DNA of 64,000 bases from Cryptomeria japonica. Lineage: Eukaryota > Streptophyta > Pinopsida > Cupressales > Cupressaceae. Each line of letters starts with the position of its first letter. Position 1 is the stretch's first letter. The stretch spans positions 19,848,285 through 19,912,284 of the forward strand of contig NC_081413.1 of NCBI RefSeq assembly GCF_030272615.1. Reading direction: 5' to 3'. Under the pieces are notes generated by a model. It did not search any database and had not been told where the DNA came from. It saw nothing but the letters and a program-made list of their open reading frames with translations. Below are positions 49,075 to 61,415 of this stretch, piece after piece. Both the position numbers and the translations under genes were made by a program.

Positions 49075-52000
49075 ATATGTTGTTAGGGGTCATATTGTGT
49101 TCTAAAGGGTCATATGGTGTCCTATGACCCCTTAGCACACCATATGGTGTCAATGTGGGTCATATGGTGTCCTAAGGGGTCATTTGGTGTCCTATGACCC
49201 CTTAGGACACCATATGACCCCTTAGCACACCATATGACCCCTTAGGACACAATATGGTGTTGTTATGTGTTGTATGGTGTCCTAAGGGGTCATATGGTGT
49301 CCTAAGGGTTCAAAAGACACCTAATGACTGCTCAGGACACCATATGGTGCCCAAAGGGGTCATATAGTGTTGTAAGGGGTCATAGGACACCATATGACCC
49401 CTTAGGACACAATGTGAACCCTAATGACACGTAAGGGGTTATATGGTGTCCTAAGGGGTCATAGGACACTATATGACCCGTTAGGAAACCATATGACCCC
49501 TTAGGACACCATATGACCCATAACGACACTATATGATGTTCTAAGGGGTCACATGGTGTCCTAAGGGGTCATCTGGTGTCCTATGACCCCTTAGGACACC
49601 ATATGACCCCTTAGGACATAATATGGGGTTGTCAAGGGTCATAGTATCGTGAGGGGTCATATCATATCCTATGACCCCTTAGGACACCATGACCCCTTAG
49701 GTGTCATTAGGGATCATATTGTGTCTTAATGGGTTATGACCCCTTAAGATACAATAGGACCCCTTAGGACACCTTAGAACACCTTAAGGGTCATAGTGTT
49801 GTAAGAGGTCATATTGTGTCCTATGACCCCTTAGGACACTATATGACCCCTTAGGATACAATATGGTGTATTTATGGGTCGTATGGTGTCCTAAGGGGTC
49901 ATATGGTGTCCTATGACCCCTTAGGACACCATATGACCCCCTTAGGACACAATGTGGTGTCGTAATGGGTCGTATGGTTTCCTAAGTGGTCATATGGTGT
50001 CCTATGACCCCTTAGGACACCATATGACCCTTTACATGTCGTTAGGGATAATATCATGTCTTAACAGGTCATATGGTGTGTTATGACCCCTTAAGACACA
50101 ATATGACCCCTTAGGACACCTTATGTTGTCATTATAGGTCATATGGTGTCATAAGGGGTCATATTGTGTCCTAAGGGATCATAAGACACCTAATGACCAC
50201 TTAGGACACCATATGACCCATAATGACACCATATGGTGTCCTAAGGGGTCATACATAAGAGACCATATAACCCCTTACTTGTCGTTAGGGTTCATATTAT
50301 GTCCTAAGGGGTCATAGGAAACCATATGACCCCTTAGGACATAATATGAACCCTAACGACAAGTAAGGGGTTATATGGTGTCCTAAGGGGTCATAAGACA
50401 CTATATGACTCATTAGGACACCATATGACCCCTTAGGACACCATATGACCCATAAAGACACTATATCGTGTTCTAAGGGGTCACATGGTGTCCTAAGGGG
50501 TCATTTGGTGTCCTATGACCCCTTAGGACACAATATGGGGTTGTTAAGGATCATAGTGTCATGAGGGGTCATATTGTGTCCTATGACCCCTTAGGACACA
50601 ATTTGGGGTTGTTAAGGGTCATAGTGTTGTAAGAGGTCATATTGTGTCCTACCCTTAGGACACCATATGACCCCTTATGATACAATATGTTGTCGTTCTG
50701 GGTCATATGGTGTCCTAAGGGGTCATATGGTGTCCCATGACCCCTTAGGACACCATATGACCCCTTAGGACACAATATGGTGTTGTTATGGGTTGTATGG
50801 TGTCCTAAGGGGTCATATGGTGTCCTATGACCCCTTAGGACACCATATGACCCCTTATGTCATAATATGGTTTCATTATGGGTTGTATGGTGTCTTAAGG
50901 GGTAATATGGTATCTTATGACCCCTTAGGACACCATACGACCCCTTACATGTTGTTAGGGATCATATTGTGTCTTAATGGGTCATATGGTGTGTTATGAC
51001 CCCCTAAGACACCATATGACCCCTTAGAACACCTTATATTGTCATTACGGTCTTTATGTTGTCCTAAGGGGTCATATGGTGTCCTAAGGGATCATAAGAC
51101 ACCTAATGACTGCTTAGGAAACCATACGACCCATAATGACACCATATGGTGTCATAAGGGGTCATATAGTGTCCTAAGGGGTCATAGAACACCATATGAC
51201 CCCTTAGGACATAATATGAACCCTAACGACATGTAAGGGGTTATATGGTGTCCTAAGGGGTCATAGGACACTAAATAACCCGTTAGGACACCATATGACC
51301 CCTTAGGATACCATATGACCCATAACAACACTATATGGTGTTCTAAGGGGTCACATGGTGTCCTAAGGGGTCATCTAGTAGCATATGACCCCTTAGGATA
51401 CCATATGGCTCCTTAGGACACCATATGACCCCTTAGAACACAATATGGGGTTGTTAAGGGTCATAGTGTCGTGAGGGGTCGTATTGTGTCCTATGACCCC
51501 TTATAACACCATATGACCCCTTAGGACACAATATGGGGTTGTTAAGGGTCATAGTGTCGTAAGGGGTCATATTGTGTCCTATGCCCCCTTAGGACACCAT
51601 ATGACCCCTTAGGACACCATATGACCCCTTAGGATACAATATGTTATTGTTATGTATCTTATGGTGTCCTAAGGGGCATATGGTGTCCTATGACCCCTTA
51701 GAACACCATATGACCCCTTAGGACACAATATGGTGTCATTATGGGTTGTATGGTGTCCTAAGGGGTCATATGGTGTCCTTTGACCACTTAGGACACCATA
51801 TGACCCCTTAGGACACAATATGGTGTTGTTATGGGTTGTATGGTGTCCTAAGGGGTCCTATGGTGTCCTATGACCCCTTAGGATGCCATATGACCCCTTA
51901 GGTGTCATTATGGATCATATTGTGTCTTAATGGGTCATATCATGTGTTATGACCCCTTAAGACGTGATATGACCCCTTAGGACACCTTATGTTGTCATTA

Positions 52001-52475
52001 TGGGTTGTATGGTGGTCGAAGGGGTGATATTGTGTCCTAAGGGATCATCGAACAAAATAGGACCATACTAACACCATATGGTGTACAAGAGGGTCATATG
52101 GTGTCCTAAGGGGTCATAGGACACCATATGGTGTACTAAGGGGTCATATGGTATCCTAAGGGGTCATAGGACATCATATGACCCCTTAGGACACAATATG
52201 ACCCCTAATGACACCTAAGGACACCATATGGTGTCCTATGATCCATTAAGACACCATATGGTGTCGTTATGGGTTGTATGGTGTTCTAAGGGGTCATATG
52301 GTGTCCTATGACCACTTAGGACACCATATGGTGTCGCTATGGGTCCTATGGTAACTTAAGAGGTCATATGGTGTCTGACGACCCCTTAGGAAACCATGTG
52401 ACCCCTTAGGTGTCATTAGGGGTTATATTGTGTCCTAAGGGGTCATATGGTGTCCTATGACCCCTTAGGACTTAA
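49075..52475. repeat. Satellite array 2: 20-bp unit in both orientations
   Basis: 3.4 kb of the same satellite as 26835-30115, here with longer perfect runs such as successive head-to-tail copies of ATATGACCCCTTAGGACACC around 51590-51640. Higher-order blocks of about 100 bp (unit, inverted unit, GTTGTTATGGGTTGT spacer) recur. Confidence 0.95.
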
Positions 52476-52735
52476 AGAGAGGAGGGAGTGAGGAAGAAAG
52501 TGAGGGAAAGCGATGAGAGAGGGAATTATATGGGTGTAAGAATGGAGAGGGAGATATCTCAAGGGATAGGGGAATAAGGGAATTGTGAGAGCTAGAGAGG
52601 GGAGGGACAAAGAAGAGTATGTATCTATAAGAATGAAGAGCCCAAGAAGAGATAAGGGGAGAGAGAGAATATGAGATCTACTTCATAGAGGGATGGAACT
52701 ACGAGGGAAGGGAGATAAAGAAGGGAGAGGTGAGA
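52476..52735. repeat. GA-rich purine tract beside satellite array 2
   Basis: Imperfect GAGAGG/GGGAGA sequence for about 260 bp directly after the satellite; a shorter purine patch (GAGAGAGGAGGAAGTGAGGA, 49030-49055) lies on its other side. Confidence 0.85.
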
Positions 52736-52757
52736 TGGGGGTTTCCATGTACACATT

Positions 52758-52965
52758 TGGTGCTCTCCCTATTTGGCGTGCATCAAATGTGGAATATGGA
52801 CCACATTTGGTGCATGCCAAATGGGAAAACCCATTGATCACATTTGGCACATGCCAAATAGGGAGAGTGCCATATTTGGTGTGCACCAAATGACCTGCTT
52901 TGGGAAACACCAAACCTATGGGTTGGATTTTCCTTGGGCATCCAACCCAAAGGTTTGGATGACCA
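52758..52965. repeat. Cluster of nested palindromes on a TTTGG(N)CCAAA core
   Basis: Four 18-20 bp imperfect palindromes (ATTTGGCGTGCATCAAAT, CATTTGGTGCATGCCAAATG, CATTTGGCACATGCCAAAT, ATTTGGTGTGCACCAAATG) lie 30-40 bp apart between 52775 and 52892. The outer arms CTCTCCCTATTTGGC and GCCAAATAGGGAGAG are a perfect 15-bp inverted repeat. GGGTTGGAT/ATCCAACCC follows at about 52920-52950. Confidence 0.85.
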
Positions 52966-53859
52966 TTTTAGGCTAGAGACATGTTTTTATCAGAACATTG
53001 AATATTTTGACATATTTTTGGTCATGCTCTCCGTCAGGTTTGTACATGTTTCATTGAAGTTAAAAAAAAATACCATGGTAAACTTGAGCTCCCTCTTAGC
53101 TATCCAACAATGTAATTTATTTCAAATTTTCATTTTTTTAAGTCTTTCATGTATAATTTCTTTTGTCAATGTGTCTATTTTTTGTCAAAAACCAACATGC
53201 ACTATTTTGGGTATAGATTTTTACACGTTCATCAGATTTTGAAAAAACTTACATTTTTAGAAACAAGACTCCATTCTACACAATTTCAATTTATTTTTTT
53301 TTTATTAGTTTTCAATGATTTTAGGGGGGGGGCACAATCAAATTTCTATTTTTTAGGATGTGTCCACTTCAAAAATTAGAAAAAAATCAGATACTTATTA
53401 AAAAATTAGCTGAAAAATCTGGCATAAACTACAAGGTGTTAGCTAATTTCTCACTAAAGTGATTTTAAAAAGTCAAACAAAAAGTTAACATTTTATGGGG
53501 GCCACAACAGACATTATGTTATGTTTTTTGCATAAAAATAGGACCACTTTTTGTGGCCCCCCTTTTTGAAGTCCTTAATCTCCACCATTTTAATAAATTA
53601 ATAGTTTAGAAAGTAGACTCGAAACACTCTGACTCTTATTCTTGTTGCATCTTCAAATTTGGAGTGTAAGTAGGTTCAATTCATCATTGAAGTTCAGACT
53701 TTGCTGCTTTCAGAAAGAAAAAGAAAAAAGTGGCATCTTAAGACCCTCTTTTGGTACCACAATTGGTGCATATACCCTATATACATGTTATGGATATGGT
53801 GCTAACATGTGGATGCAGGTTGGTAGATGTACGATTCTTTGTTATAATACTTTGTGAAT
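52966..53859. other. No gene seen
   Basis: AT-rich with short frames only; no motif recognised. Confidence 0.5.
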
Positions 53860-54660
53860 GTGATGCAATGATGATTGTGTATGCATAATGATGAGTGAAT
53901 GATGATGATTATGGGATAGATAATACTTGTGTATGTTGATGATATGATGATATGAGTAAATGATGTGTGTTGTTTAAGATGAATCTAAATGATTCAAATT
54001 TTTATGCAAATGTTTATAGATGATCCTAAATGACTGCATTTTAAACAGATAAACAAATACTGATACAACTGTTTATGGATGAATCTAAATGAATGCACTT
54101 AAAATGGATAAACAAATGTGGATACAAATGTTTATGTTATGAATGCACTTAAATAAATGTATCTAAATGATGTGATGTTTTGTAAGATGTATAAAAATGA
54201 ATCTAAAATGACTTAAAATGATTCAAAACATAACTAAGTGATAAATGAAAGTGAAATGACTATGCAAATAAATGCAACTACGGGATAAAGAATAATTGCA
54301 CCTTAATGCAATTAAAATGATAATGAATAACTGCACCCTAATGCAATTATCATGATAATGAATAATTGCACCTTAATGAAATTTAAAGGATAATGAATAA
54401 ATGCATCTTAATGCAATGTAAAGGATAATGAAAGGAATGCATAATGAATGTTGTTAAAATGAATGCACTATATGGATGAATGAATGTTCTTGATAACAAA
54501 ATGCACTTAAATGAAATGCAAGTAAATGATAATAAATGCACATGATGTGTTAAATGCCTTAATGGGATGAACAAATTAATTCACTTAAATAAATATCTAA
54601 GTAAATCTAAACACAAGTAAATGATATTGAACTGAATGCATGTAATGTAGCTAAATGATA
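53860..54660. repeat. ATG-rich degenerate tandem repeats
   Basis: GATAATGAATAA(T/C)TGCACC(T/C)TAATGCAATT-like units of about 36 bp recur four to five times at 54280-54430. Upstream, a block with GATGAATCTAAATGA and GATAAACAAAT recurs about 75 bp apart. Confidence 0.75.
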
Positions 54661-55162
54661 ATGCCATACCATAATGATATATGAATGCAAGTTGGTGAGA
54701 ATTTGCAGATATGGAATGCAGATGTGAGATGATGTATCAGAGAACTCCATCATGATTTTTGTACCCAAGACAAAGTATATTAGGTGCTTTCTCATATAAA
54801 CCTGCATTACTTGCATGTACACAATTGATATGAATAATGAATGAGCAAATGGATGGGTGATATGCAATAGAATGCAATATATACAGATGAGATGAAATGA
54901 TGTTCTATAGAGTATTCATAGTGCTTTATTTTCCTCATTGAGCATGGTAGTATCGTTCTTGGCTGAGGTAGTAGGAACCAAGTTGGGGCATTGTACCTGT
55001 AAGAAAGCATTTATAGACAAGGAAAAGTGACCCTCCATTTTGGTTCATGTGCAGATGATCGAGGTATACGCTATAGTCAGTAAGCCATAGTGATCTATGA
55101 CTAGGTTTTTTATAAGATTGTGTAGCTTAGTGAACTTCCCACATAGACACCATTAGTACATG
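54661..55162. other. No gene seen
   Basis: Continues the ATG-rich composition and ends at the ACATG target site of the next element (55158-55162). Confidence 0.5.
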
Positions 55163-56343
55163 TGATGTAGAGAATCATGAAAATCCAACCAAGACCTCAA
55201 ATCATTCATGAAGTTCAATCATCAACACAAATCTTCCAACATGTTAGAGGCATTGTCATATATTTCTCAACAAAATCATCAAACAAATAGCCATTATCAA
55301 ATATTCTCCATAGATATAAATCCATCATGATTGTAGATCCATTTATTATACATTAAATATGAATCATTTAAACCCTTCATCTATTCATTTCTTGCAAATG
55401 AAAATCAAGAATTTTCCCAAACCATGAAATTGACTCTATTTTGGTCATGAAATTAAAGTCATGAACAGTCATTAATAACTATTAACATATTAATCTACAA
55501 GAAAATCTCTTCAGTAAGATTATATAAATGCTAGTTATAAAACTTTCCTCCAAATTATAGAATGATCCAACAATTAAATCCAAAGTTATGATGGTTTTAC
55601 CAAAACTGGTCGCTGTGAATCAGGGTTTTGGGTAGTTCCAAACGGTTTTAACCAAAACTCTCGTAACTTTCTCAAAAATGAATGAAATCAAATAAAACAA
55701 AAATAAATGGAAAGATTATTCAATATAATACACTATCATGATATAAATACACTTTTTTCCAGGCCGTACATGGTCATATCAAGCCTGGACACAAGAGGAA
55801 AAACTTTCAAGACCACAAAACAAGAGATTGAAACAATGAAAATATGATACCAAAATGTTTCCAATGCTTCCAATTCCTTCTCCAAATTTTACACCCTCTT
55901 ATGAACAACCATTATAGAGGTTTTATAGCATTTTAATCTTCACATGGAAGTTACAACTACCCAGCTTCCTCTTATGACCATACAACTTCCCATTTTGGTC
56001 TTTTTACAACTTCTGAAAAGTTGCATTTTACAACTTTTGACTCAAATGACTTTAAACCTTCAAAATAACCTTCAAAACATATTAGGATGGAATAATAATG
56101 TATTTTTGTCACTGTTTTATCCCTCCAAGAATATTTTATACAAATTTTACCAAATGACTAATTCAAGACCTTATTAGGACAACTTGGACAACTCATTACA
56201 ATGGGCTCTTTTAGCCTTACATATTGATTCATATTGACTCAAAATGACATTACAAATGAAAATGTAATTGAATATACTTATGAATTGATCTTTATCCTTT
56301 TATAGACTCCTTTTGTGCCTTTGTGTTAGGTGCTCCTGCACCA
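55163..56343 (-). repeat. 3' LTR of the short element
   Basis: 1,181 bp. TATAAAAGGA on the minus strand (about 56294-56303), some 40-50 bp from the LTR start, is a possible TATA box, unusually close to the edge. Confidence 0.88.
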
Positions 56344-56357
56344 TACTCCCAAACTTG
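56344..56357 (-). other. Polypurine tract of the short element
   Basis: Minus strand CAAGTTTGGGAGTA directly before the 3' LTR. Confidence 0.6.
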
Positions 56358-56685
56358 AAAAGTTTCCAAGTCCCTTGGAAACATGGATGAAAATAACCTG
56401 CATACTGGTTGCTCCTCAAGATGTCGCTCCAAACATATGTCCACCCTCAATGTTGCACCAAACTTACCAACTAATTTGCCTCACCCAGGAGTCCTTTCCT
56501 TTCCTCTCTTCCTAGGTCTTTTGGAAACCCACTAGACCTCTTTCTCAGGCCCCTTGGACCATCTCCTATGGCCCCATGACAGACCTTCATATCTGCCTAC
56601 TTGAAGCTAGTGGATATAAATCTGCAACCACAACCATTAGCAAACCAAAATACTAATCACTTGCTTAGCCTAGACCTTTTGTTGA

Positions 56686-56697
56686 GCTTTGATACCA
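56686..56697 (-). other. Primer-binding site of the short element
   Basis: Minus strand TGGTATCAAAGC, three bases from the 5' LTR, one mismatch from the initiator-Met tRNA site TGGTATCAGAGC. Confidence 0.85.
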
Positions 56698-56700
56698 ATT

Positions 56701-57861
56701 TGATGCAGAGCATCATGAAAATCCAACCAAGAACCTCAAATCATCTGTGAAGTTCAATCATCAACACAAATCTTCCAACATGTTAGAGGCATTGTCATAT
56801 ATTTCCCAACAAAATCATCAAACAAATAACCATTATAAAATATTCTCCATAGATATAAATCCATCATGATTGTATATCCATATATTATGCATTAAATATG
56901 AATCATTTAAACCCTTCATCTATTCACTTCTTGCAAATGAAATCAAGAATTTTCCCAAACCATGAAATTGACTCTATTCTGGTCATGAAATTACAGTCAT
57001 GAACAGTCATTAATAACTCTTAACATATTAATCTGCAAGCCAATCTCTCCTATCTGATTATATAAATGCTAGTTATAAAACATTCCTCCAAATTATAGAA
57101 AGCTCCAACAGTTAAATCCAAAGTTATGATGGTTTTACCAAAACCGGTCGCCGTGAATCAGGGTTTTGGATAGTTTCAAACGATTTTCACCAAAACTCTC
57201 ATAACTTTCTCAAAAATGCATGAAATCAACTCAAACTAAAAGCAATGGAAATATTATTCAATATAATACAATATCATGATATAAATACACTTGTTTCCAA
57301 GTTGTACATGGTCGTACCAGGCCTGGAAACAAGAGATTGAAACAATGAAAATATGATACCAAAATGTTTCCAATGCTTCCAATTCCTTCTCCAACTTTTA
57401 CACCCTCTTATGAACGACCATTATAGAGGTTTTATATCCTTTTAATATTCACATGGAAGTTACAACTACCCAACTTCCTCTTATGACCATACTACTTCCC
57501 ATTTTGGTCTTTTTACAACTTTTGAAAAGTTGCATTTTACAACTTTTACAACTTTTGACTCAAATGATTTTAAACCTTCAAAATAACCTTAAAAACATAT
57601 TAGGATGGAATAATAATGTATTTTTGTCACCATTTTATCCCTCCAGGGATATTTTATACAAATTTTACCAAATGACTAATTCAAGACCTTATTAGGACAA
57701 CTTGGACAACTCATTACAATGGGCTCTTTTAGTCTTACATGTTGATTCATATTGACTCAAAATGACATTACAAATGAAAATGTAATTGAATATACTTATG
57801 AATTGATCTTTATCCTTTTATAGACTCCTTTTGTGTCTTTGTGTTAGGTGCTTCTGCACCA
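56701..57861 (-). repeat. 5' LTR of the short element
   Basis: 1,161 bp, aligned with 55163-56343 over its full length with scattered substitutions and small indels (several percent by eye, not computed). Confidence 0.88.
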
Positions 57862-58088
57862 ACATGCCCTAGAACTTCATTGGAACAATCTGCAGACAAC
57901 AAACAAAATGATTTTTAGGAACCATCTCGGCTACTCTAATCACTTGTGGATATCTCAAAGTAGCGTAGGAACATGATATAAATGAATAAAATAAATAACA
58001 TACCGACCAAGTACTTGATAGTTTAATCATAATTTTCTTGTCAAATAAAATGTTACCATGTTGTGGTTTTGTAAGGAAGGATGCATCA

Positions 58089-58885
58089 TGTAGACACCTA
58101 AAATTGTCATGACTAATTAAATAAATATCTTTATTTATTTAATTATCTTAGCCTAATTCTTCTATTAATTAAATAAATCTTTATTTATTTAATTAATTCA
58201 TTTATCCTCTTCTAGCCTTATTTCTCATTTAAATAAATACATTTATTTATTTAAATTACCATTTTCTTAAAATTAAATAAATACTTTTATTTAATTAATT
58301 ATCTCATGTCTTCTATTAATTAAATAAATCTTTATTTATTTAATTAATTCATTAGCCTTTTCTACCCATGACACATGTCATTCATCTCTTAATTCATACA
58401 CTACCTACCCTTTCATTATTTTCTTATTTCCTCTACCTACCCTCTAATCATAGCCGACCATTTATCTTTTACACCTCTCAATCTTATCCCTCCATTTCAT
58501 ATAGTGTCTTCTATATAAGAGGATACTTCCTTCATTATCAACCCTAATCAATCTATACATCCCGCTGACTAACCAACTACTCTAGCATTTGAACTTTCAT
58601 ATGCGATCAAGCCTACTTGCAACCACATTTCCGTTCTTTGTTGAACTCTTGTGCACATATAAAATCTGAGAGCAAATATATCAAGCAAGACCAATGGAGA
58701 TAGGAAGAATGGAGATCCAAACCCTATTGGACATGTGATGGTATAATCTTTGTGATTTCATTTGATTTGCATTGTCTTAGGTAATCTTCATATGTTATGG
58801 TGGATCTTTGTTGTTGTTAGGCTAGGGTTTTGTGGTTGAATCTATTTAGTCTTTCAATATTGTTGTATCCATTTTCACCATATAA
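58089..58885 (+). repeat. 5' LTR of the Tat/Ogre-like element
   Basis: Begins TGTAGACACC, with AATTAAATAAAT-rich U3 and a TATA box (TATATAAG at about 58513). The end is placed just before the primer site; the terminal CA is probably mutated (ACCATATAA). It shares the AATTAAAT style, but not sequence identity, with the LTRs at 2467 and 36088. Confidence 0.75.
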
Positions 58886-58890
58886 ATTTT

Positions 58891-58908
58891 GGCACGCCCG
58901 GTGGGACA
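58891..58908 (+). other. Primer-binding site
   Basis: TGGCACGCCCGGTGGGAC, in the position and form seen in plant Tat/Ogre elements; the tRNA was not identified. Confidence 0.7.
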
Positions 58909-58989
58909 TGGATTTTTGTTAGATCTGTGTTTTTTGTAGGTTTTCCTAACCATATATTATTGTTTTGTAAAACAATTTGGAGAATAACC

Positions 58990-59890
58990 TTGTGCAGCTA
59001 GGGTTTTGGACACAAAATCAAGATCTTGGAGAGATTCGATCATATCTCACAAATGGCTTGGACATTTTGCACCAAACTTTTTTTTGCAGGTTGAAGACAG
59101 TATCAAGAGTTCTCAAAGAAAAATTTAGATCTATTGGAGCATATTTTAATTTTCTATGAATTGTTTATGAATTTTCATAAAAAATTAATTTTGAGAGCAA
59201 ATGAGTGAATTTTTTGGATTTTCTTACATTTTTGGAAATCTCCCATAATTATACACAAGATCTGTTCTTTGTGATTTTAATTTTGATGCAAAATATTTCC
59301 TAAAAAATCGGATCTTTAAAAATTAGGGTTTTTCATTGTTTTGATCAGATCTCACAAATGGCTTTGAATTTTGGCATCAAATTTTTTTGCAGGTCAAGAA
59401 CATTCTCAGAGATTGGAAATAAAAAAATCAGTTTTTTTGGAGCATATTGGAAATTTATATGAATTTTTTATGTATTTTCTTGAAAAATTAATTTTGAGAG
59501 CAAATGAGTGAAGTTTTTAGATTTTCTTACATTTTTGGAAAGCTCTCATAATTATACACAGACTTTGTTTTTTGTTATTTTAAGTTTGATGCAAAATCAT
59601 TCCTCAAAAATCAGATCTTTGAAAATTAGGGTTTTACATTATTTTGCTCATATCTCACAAACTATTTGGATTTGTTGCATGAATTTGTTTATGCAGGTTT
59701 GGAAGACCCTCAGGATTGTCCAGTAAAAATTTTAGATTTTTTGGATCAATTTTGCATTTTATATGATTCTTTTATGATTTTTCATAAAAAAATAATTTTT
59801 GGAGCAAATTAGCATTTTTTTTGGATTTTCTTACATTTCTGGAAATTTCTTGGAATTTTATACGTGGTATTTTTTTATGATGAATCAAAT
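58990..59890. repeat. Leader repeats, about three copies of 303 bp
   Basis: ATTTT(T)GAGAGCAAA or its variants recur at 59188, 59491 and 59794 (period 303), with GATTTTCTTACATTT and CATATCTCACAAA(T/C) at matching places. The first two or three units contain TTTTTTGCAGGT or a variant, which resembles a splice acceptor. Confidence 0.85.
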
Positions 59891-61415
59891 CTTTGAATTG
59901 GCCAAAAATACCGCATTGTTGAAGGCCCCTATTTCACAAAGTCTTTTGGATCTAAAATTTACCTAACTTGTGTGCTTGCAGGAGGGGTATTATTGCAAAA
60001 CTACTAACAAATCTTTGTTGCAGAATTTTGGCAAGGTTTTTTGATCTTTATTCTGTGCCTTATTTTCATAGACTAGCAAACACTTCAATTGGTGCACTAA
60101 AATTGAACTAGTGTCTTTGTGTCTTGAGCAATAGGCTCTTTTTGTTTAATCTTTAGAGGGCCTATCCCCGTCATTAGGACTACTAGTGAGGAGAGAACAA
60201 CTCAAGTGGTAGCGAGGAAAACCCACCTCTTCCGAACCACTATAAACAACTGTATCCATGGTGAAAACTATGGATAACATGTGCTGATTAGTTCATATCG
60301 ACACTATGTCTCCCCATAAACTCATTTGATCAAATTTATTTGATCAGTTGTAGGGCATAACCCCTACTAGCTGGGAGCCTTCTGTATTTACAGAGCTGAA
60401 ATATCCACATATATGTCTACACGAGCAGATGCCCTTACTAGCACCTTTTTGTTTTAGAAGCCAAAATCCTTCTAGTTGTTGGGGCAGGAGGTCGGACCTC
60501 TAGAGCGGTCGACACACATACGGTTCTTAGTAGAGATACAAAGTTCACCATGGGGAGATTTCATGGGGACTGATGCTTGGTTGTCCCAAGAAGTGAGTGC
60601 CGAGGGTGGAGCCAGTGGGGCCAAGCATCTAAGTATCTGCTCTGAATAGTGTAGCCTCATGTGGGAATCAACAACTATTGTCCTGGCCAACCATAAGAGT
60701 TGTGCTTGTCTTATTTTGGAAAATCAAACATTCAAGACCAAACATTAAAACATTGTGTCTTTTGTGTCTTCAAGTGTATGCAAAACAATTTTACATCAAA
60801 CAAAACACTTTCTTTTAAGTCATGTTGAGTCTAAACACTTGCAAACATTGAGTCCTCATCAACATTGTGTCCTCTTGTCATGGAAAATAGTCAAAAAAAT
60901 TCAGATTTGGTCACCACGACAACTTCACAAATTGGAAAAATTTACAGTCCAACAAACAAGAGCAATTAGTTTCAGAATTCTTGAGCTTCCTAGGTTATCT
61001 TTTCAGGTTTTCATCTAGAATTCAACCTATCTTTGGGTCTCACAAAGTCCATCATTGCTTTACACCTTACATTACATTCACATTTGTCTAAACTTCAGTC
61101 AAAAAGTCACTTGCTTGTCCTCATCATACTTTGTCAACACACTACATACAACAACATTTTGCTAAGTTGTCCCTCATCAAGGTCTATCACCTTTGGGTCT
61201 CATTTGGTCTTACTTAGAGTCAAGGTCAAATTACCTCATCAAGAGAAACTATCATCTCTTTGGAAGCCACACCTACTCTACTACATACATACTTGGTCTT
61301 ACACTTTGGACATTGCAAGTACACCTCGGATTCATTTACATTCCATCCAACTCTTGGTCTTCCATACTCTTTCCATCTTCATTTAGTCTCACACATCTTG
61401 GTCAATACCTAGTTC
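59891..61415 (+). other. Remainder of the element's leader, non-coding
   Basis: No gene. Small palindromes such as TTTGATCAAA-like words near 60328-60350 are seen. The leader ends at the first gag ATG (61416). Confidence 0.6.

Larger units (their letters stand above)
55163..57861 (-). mobile_element. Complete non-autonomous LTR element with a 357-bp interior
   Basis: Two long direct repeats (55163-56343 and 56701-57861) are flanked by a perfect 5-bp duplication ACATG (55158-55162 and 57862-57866). On the minus strand each starts TGGTGCAG and ends TGCATCA or TACATCA. The 357-bp interior starts with a tRNA-type primer site and ends with a purine-rich tract, and has no coding frame. This is the layout of a non-autonomous retrotransposon such as a TRIM, but the LTRs are about 1.17 kb, much longer than is usual for TRIMs. 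Replication and integration proteins must come from another element. Confidence 0.9.

Noticed and set aside
55163-57861. Simple segmental tandem duplication
   Set aside because: TG/CA ends, a tRNA primer site, a purine tract and a matching 5-bp ACATG duplication show an LTR element instead.
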